From Spirochaetales bacterium (GTDB taxonomy: Bacteria; Spirochaetota; Spirochaetia; DTKZ01), in assembly GCA_031274005.1 (NCBI GenBank), contig JAISQU010000160.1, forward strand, positions 1 through 6,263: 6,263 nt of DNA, written 5' to 3'. The notes below the pieces were generated by a model. That model ran no database searches and was not told the DNA's origin. It saw only the letters and a program-made list of their open reading frames with translations. The position numbers were made by a program, and so were the translations under genes. Below are positions 5,025-6,263 of this stretch, in pieces. Each line of letters starts with the position of its first letter. Within the stretch, counting starts at the first letter, position 1.

Positions 5025-6036
5025 ATTCTTTTGTGCCTCTTACAACGCCCCTGAGCAGAATACACAGCAGGAATATCCCCAGGAGGATGGGCAGCCAGTC
5101 GCCCAAAACCGTATAGGGGGTAAGGCCCTCTTCGCGAAAGACGGGTATTTCCGCCGCGAGGTACGCGGCTTCAAACATGGGCAGGCTTTGCCGTATTTCC
5201 CCAAAGGGGCCGATCACAGCGGTAAGGCCGCCGTTGGTTGAGCGTATGAGAACGCGCTTCATTTCTATGGAACGGAAGCGGGCGGCGACAAAGTGCTGAA
5301 TCTGGGCGGAGTTCGTCCGCGACCAGGCGTCATTGGTTAAATTGATGAGCAGGTCCGCCCCTTTTGCAACAAGACGGCGGCAAAGGTAGGGAAAGGCGTC
5401 CTCAAAACAGATGGGAGCGCCGAAGCGAATCTGAGCGCCTTCGGAATTTTTTATGGTAAAAATTGTGTCTTCCTTTCCCAGTTCCCAGATTGAGCCCAGC
5501 CCTACTTTTTTTTGAAAAAATTCTCGCACGGGAGCAAATTCCCAAAAAGGTACATGCTCCGCCATGGGAACAGGATGCCGCTTTCCGTACACGCCCGCAA
5601 TCTCCGCGCGGTTGTTTATCAGTATTACCCCGTTCTGGTAACGCCTTGGGTCTTCGGCGGACCGGAGGGGGCTTCCCGTAAACAGGGGGGCGCCCAGAGA
5701 ACGGACAAAGGGGACAAAGGGGTCTTTGCGGGGAAAGGTTTCAAAACGGTTCCTGTTTTGGGCATAGGGCGAACTGAGGCTTGACTCGCTCCATAAAACG
5801 ATGTCGGCCTTGCCCCCCAGAGCGGCCACTCCCCGGCGGGAGAAATCTTCCAGCAAAAGAAGGTTTTTCTCCTGCGCGCCGCCGACCCAGGGGTCGGTGT
5901 TCTGCTGAACAAGCACGGCCTTGAGGCTGTTTGCGGCGGGAACGCCCGCGGCCATGCGCAGAAGGCCGTAGCCGGTGAATACCAAAACCAGCCAGGCCGC
6001 GAAGAGCCATGTTCGGCGAAGAAGGCCGGCGGGGCA
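5014..6036 (-). pseudogene. lnt: Apolipoprotein N-acyltransferase, 5'-truncated
   Basis: Lnt adds the third acyl chain to lipoproteins in the inner membrane; the full protein is about 500 residues with an N-terminal membrane domain and a periplasmic nitrilase-type domain. Here the minus-strand frame keeps the last N-terminal helix (LLRRTWLFAAWLVL, about 6024-5986), the whole catalytic domain and the C-terminal helix (about LLGIFLLCILL). Counting from a TTG at 5985-5983, the catalytic residues are present: E67 (LWSES), K135 (YGKRHPVP), C193 (ICFEDAFP), plus the conserved NDAW and RSTNGG regions, with no internal stop. Upstream of about 6031 the Lnt similarity ends at an inverted-repeat element. 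The frame stays open to the window edge but encodes nothing like membrane helices and has no in-frame ATG. About 170-190 N-terminal residues are therefore missing, and the gene is probably inactive. A start at 5985 could at most yield an isolated catalytic domain. The stop lies within rpmE. Confidence 0.75.
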
Positions 6037-6055
6037 AGATTGCGTGAGTAATGCG

Positions 6056-6075
6056 TTTTCGGGTCGTCCCGAAAA
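6056..6075. repeat. Perfect 8-bp hairpin
   Basis: TTTTCGGG (6056-6063) pairs with CCCGAAAA (6068-6075) around TCGT. The flanking GCG (6053-6055) and CGC (6077-6079) can add three pairs past a single bulged T. The AT arms would place a T run on either strand, somewhat like a bidirectional terminator, but the T residues lie within the stem and not after it. Confidence 0.75.
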
Positions 6076-6081
6076 TCGCAG

Positions 6082-6122
6082 AGCCGTCTTCGGCTCACAT
6101 TCGTTAGAAGTCCGACAGGCTC
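6082..6122 (+). repeat. 41-bp dispersed repeat, copy B
   Basis: Matches 662-702 at 38 of 41 bases. Its hairpin is one pair longer than in copy A: GAGCCG (6081-6086), loop TCTT, CGGCTC (6091-6096). The two copies stand in the same orientation and bracket the whole gene cluster, about 5.4 kb apart. Confidence 0.9.
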
Positions 6123-6151
6123 TTAGATCCTGTTTAATATCTTGCCCCCCC

Positions 6152-6219
6152 CCGGGCGCGCAAGGGATTGAAGCGGAAATCCTTTTGGCGCAGCCAAAAG
6201 ATTGGAGCGAAAAGCCCGG
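6152..6219 (+). repeat. Highly structured multi-hairpin motif of unknown function
   Basis: An outer stem, CCGGGC (6152-6157) with GCCCGG (6214-6219), encloses two hairpins. GGATT (6165-6169) pairs with AATCC (6178-6182), and CTTTTGGC (6182-6189) pairs with GCCAAAAG (6193-6200) around GCA. GATTGAAGCGGAAA (6167 onward) and GATTGGAGCGAAAA (6200 onward) are imperfect copies of one motif. The arrangement looks like a three-way junction RNA or a dispersed palindromic repeat. I cannot name the family. It carries no coding signal. Confidence 0.6.
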
Positions 6220-6242
6220 TTTGCGGCGTTTTACGCCGCAAA
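6220..6242. repeat. Perfect 10-bp hairpin at the right edge
   Basis: TTTGCGGCGT (6220-6229) pairs with ACGCCGCAAA (6233-6242) around a TTT loop. It directly abuts the preceding structured motif. No T tract follows on the plus strand. On the minus strand the T residues are part of the stem, so a terminator reading is weak. Confidence 0.75.
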
Positions 6243-6263
6243 TGCGCCCAAATTCCGAATTAT

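Larger units (their letters stand above)
6031..6148. mobile_element. 118-bp MITE-like element with perfect 10-bp terminal inverted repeats
   Basis: GGGGCAAGAT (6031-6040) is the exact reverse complement of ATCTTGCCCC (6139-6148); with one mismatch the match extends to 13 positions. No protein of its own is encoded. Inside are a perfect 8-bp hairpin (6056-6075) and the 41-bp dispersed repeat (6082-6122). Its left end coincides with the point where Lnt similarity ends, as expected for an insertion or a deletion at the element edge. No target-site duplication is evident. A non-mobile structured RNA is the alternative. Confidence 0.5.

Overview
The window shows a Gram-negative bacterium with moderately GC-rich coding DNA and many repeats. 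The gene content (a receiver protein with a coiled-coil tail, a TPR protein, a bactofilin, a CinA C-terminal protein, Rho with a long N-terminal extension, zinc-type L31 and Lnt) most resembles the Desulfovibrio group of sulfate reducers and relatives. That assignment rests on remembered family resemblance, not on a search. The 5'-truncated lnt and the repeat-rich, gene-poor flanks would fit a host-associated or degrading genome; this is inference.

Layout: positions 1 to about 740 hold almost no credible coding sequence, apart from a possible gene end at the left edge. They contain a 48-bp exact direct repeat in two copies, each next to a GC-rich hairpin, several further hairpins, a 9-bp inverted repeat pair and a 41-bp repeat that recurs at the right end. 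From 794 to 2884 runs a tight four-gene plus-strand cluster: response regulator, small TPR protein, bactofilin and CinA/PncC-type protein. Its genes overlap by 4 nt, lie 21 nt apart, and overlap by 8 nt, so it is probably one operon. A very good sigma-70-type promoter lies inside the last codons of the cinA-like gene and would drive rho (2992-4764), followed by rpmE (4821-5024).

On the minus strand, an lnt reading frame converges on rpmE and overlaps its end by 11 nt. It keeps the nitrilase-type catalytic domain and its Glu-Lys-Cys triad but lacks most of the N-terminal membrane domain. The Lnt-like sequence stops at about 6030, exactly where a 118-bp element with 10-bp perfect terminal inverted repeats begins (6031-6148). 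That element contains the second copy of the 41-bp repeat. It is followed by another highly structured non-coding stretch up to the window end.

Functionally the window combines a phospho-signalling protein and a bactofilin scaffold (possibly cell shape or localisation), NAD-cycle salvage (CinA/PncC domain), transcription termination (Rho), translation (L31) and a probably broken lipoprotein maturation gene. The best leads are the repeat and mini-element family flanking the cluster and truncating lnt, the disordered N-terminal extension of Rho, the rho promoter inside cinA, and a possible RNA switch before rpmE.
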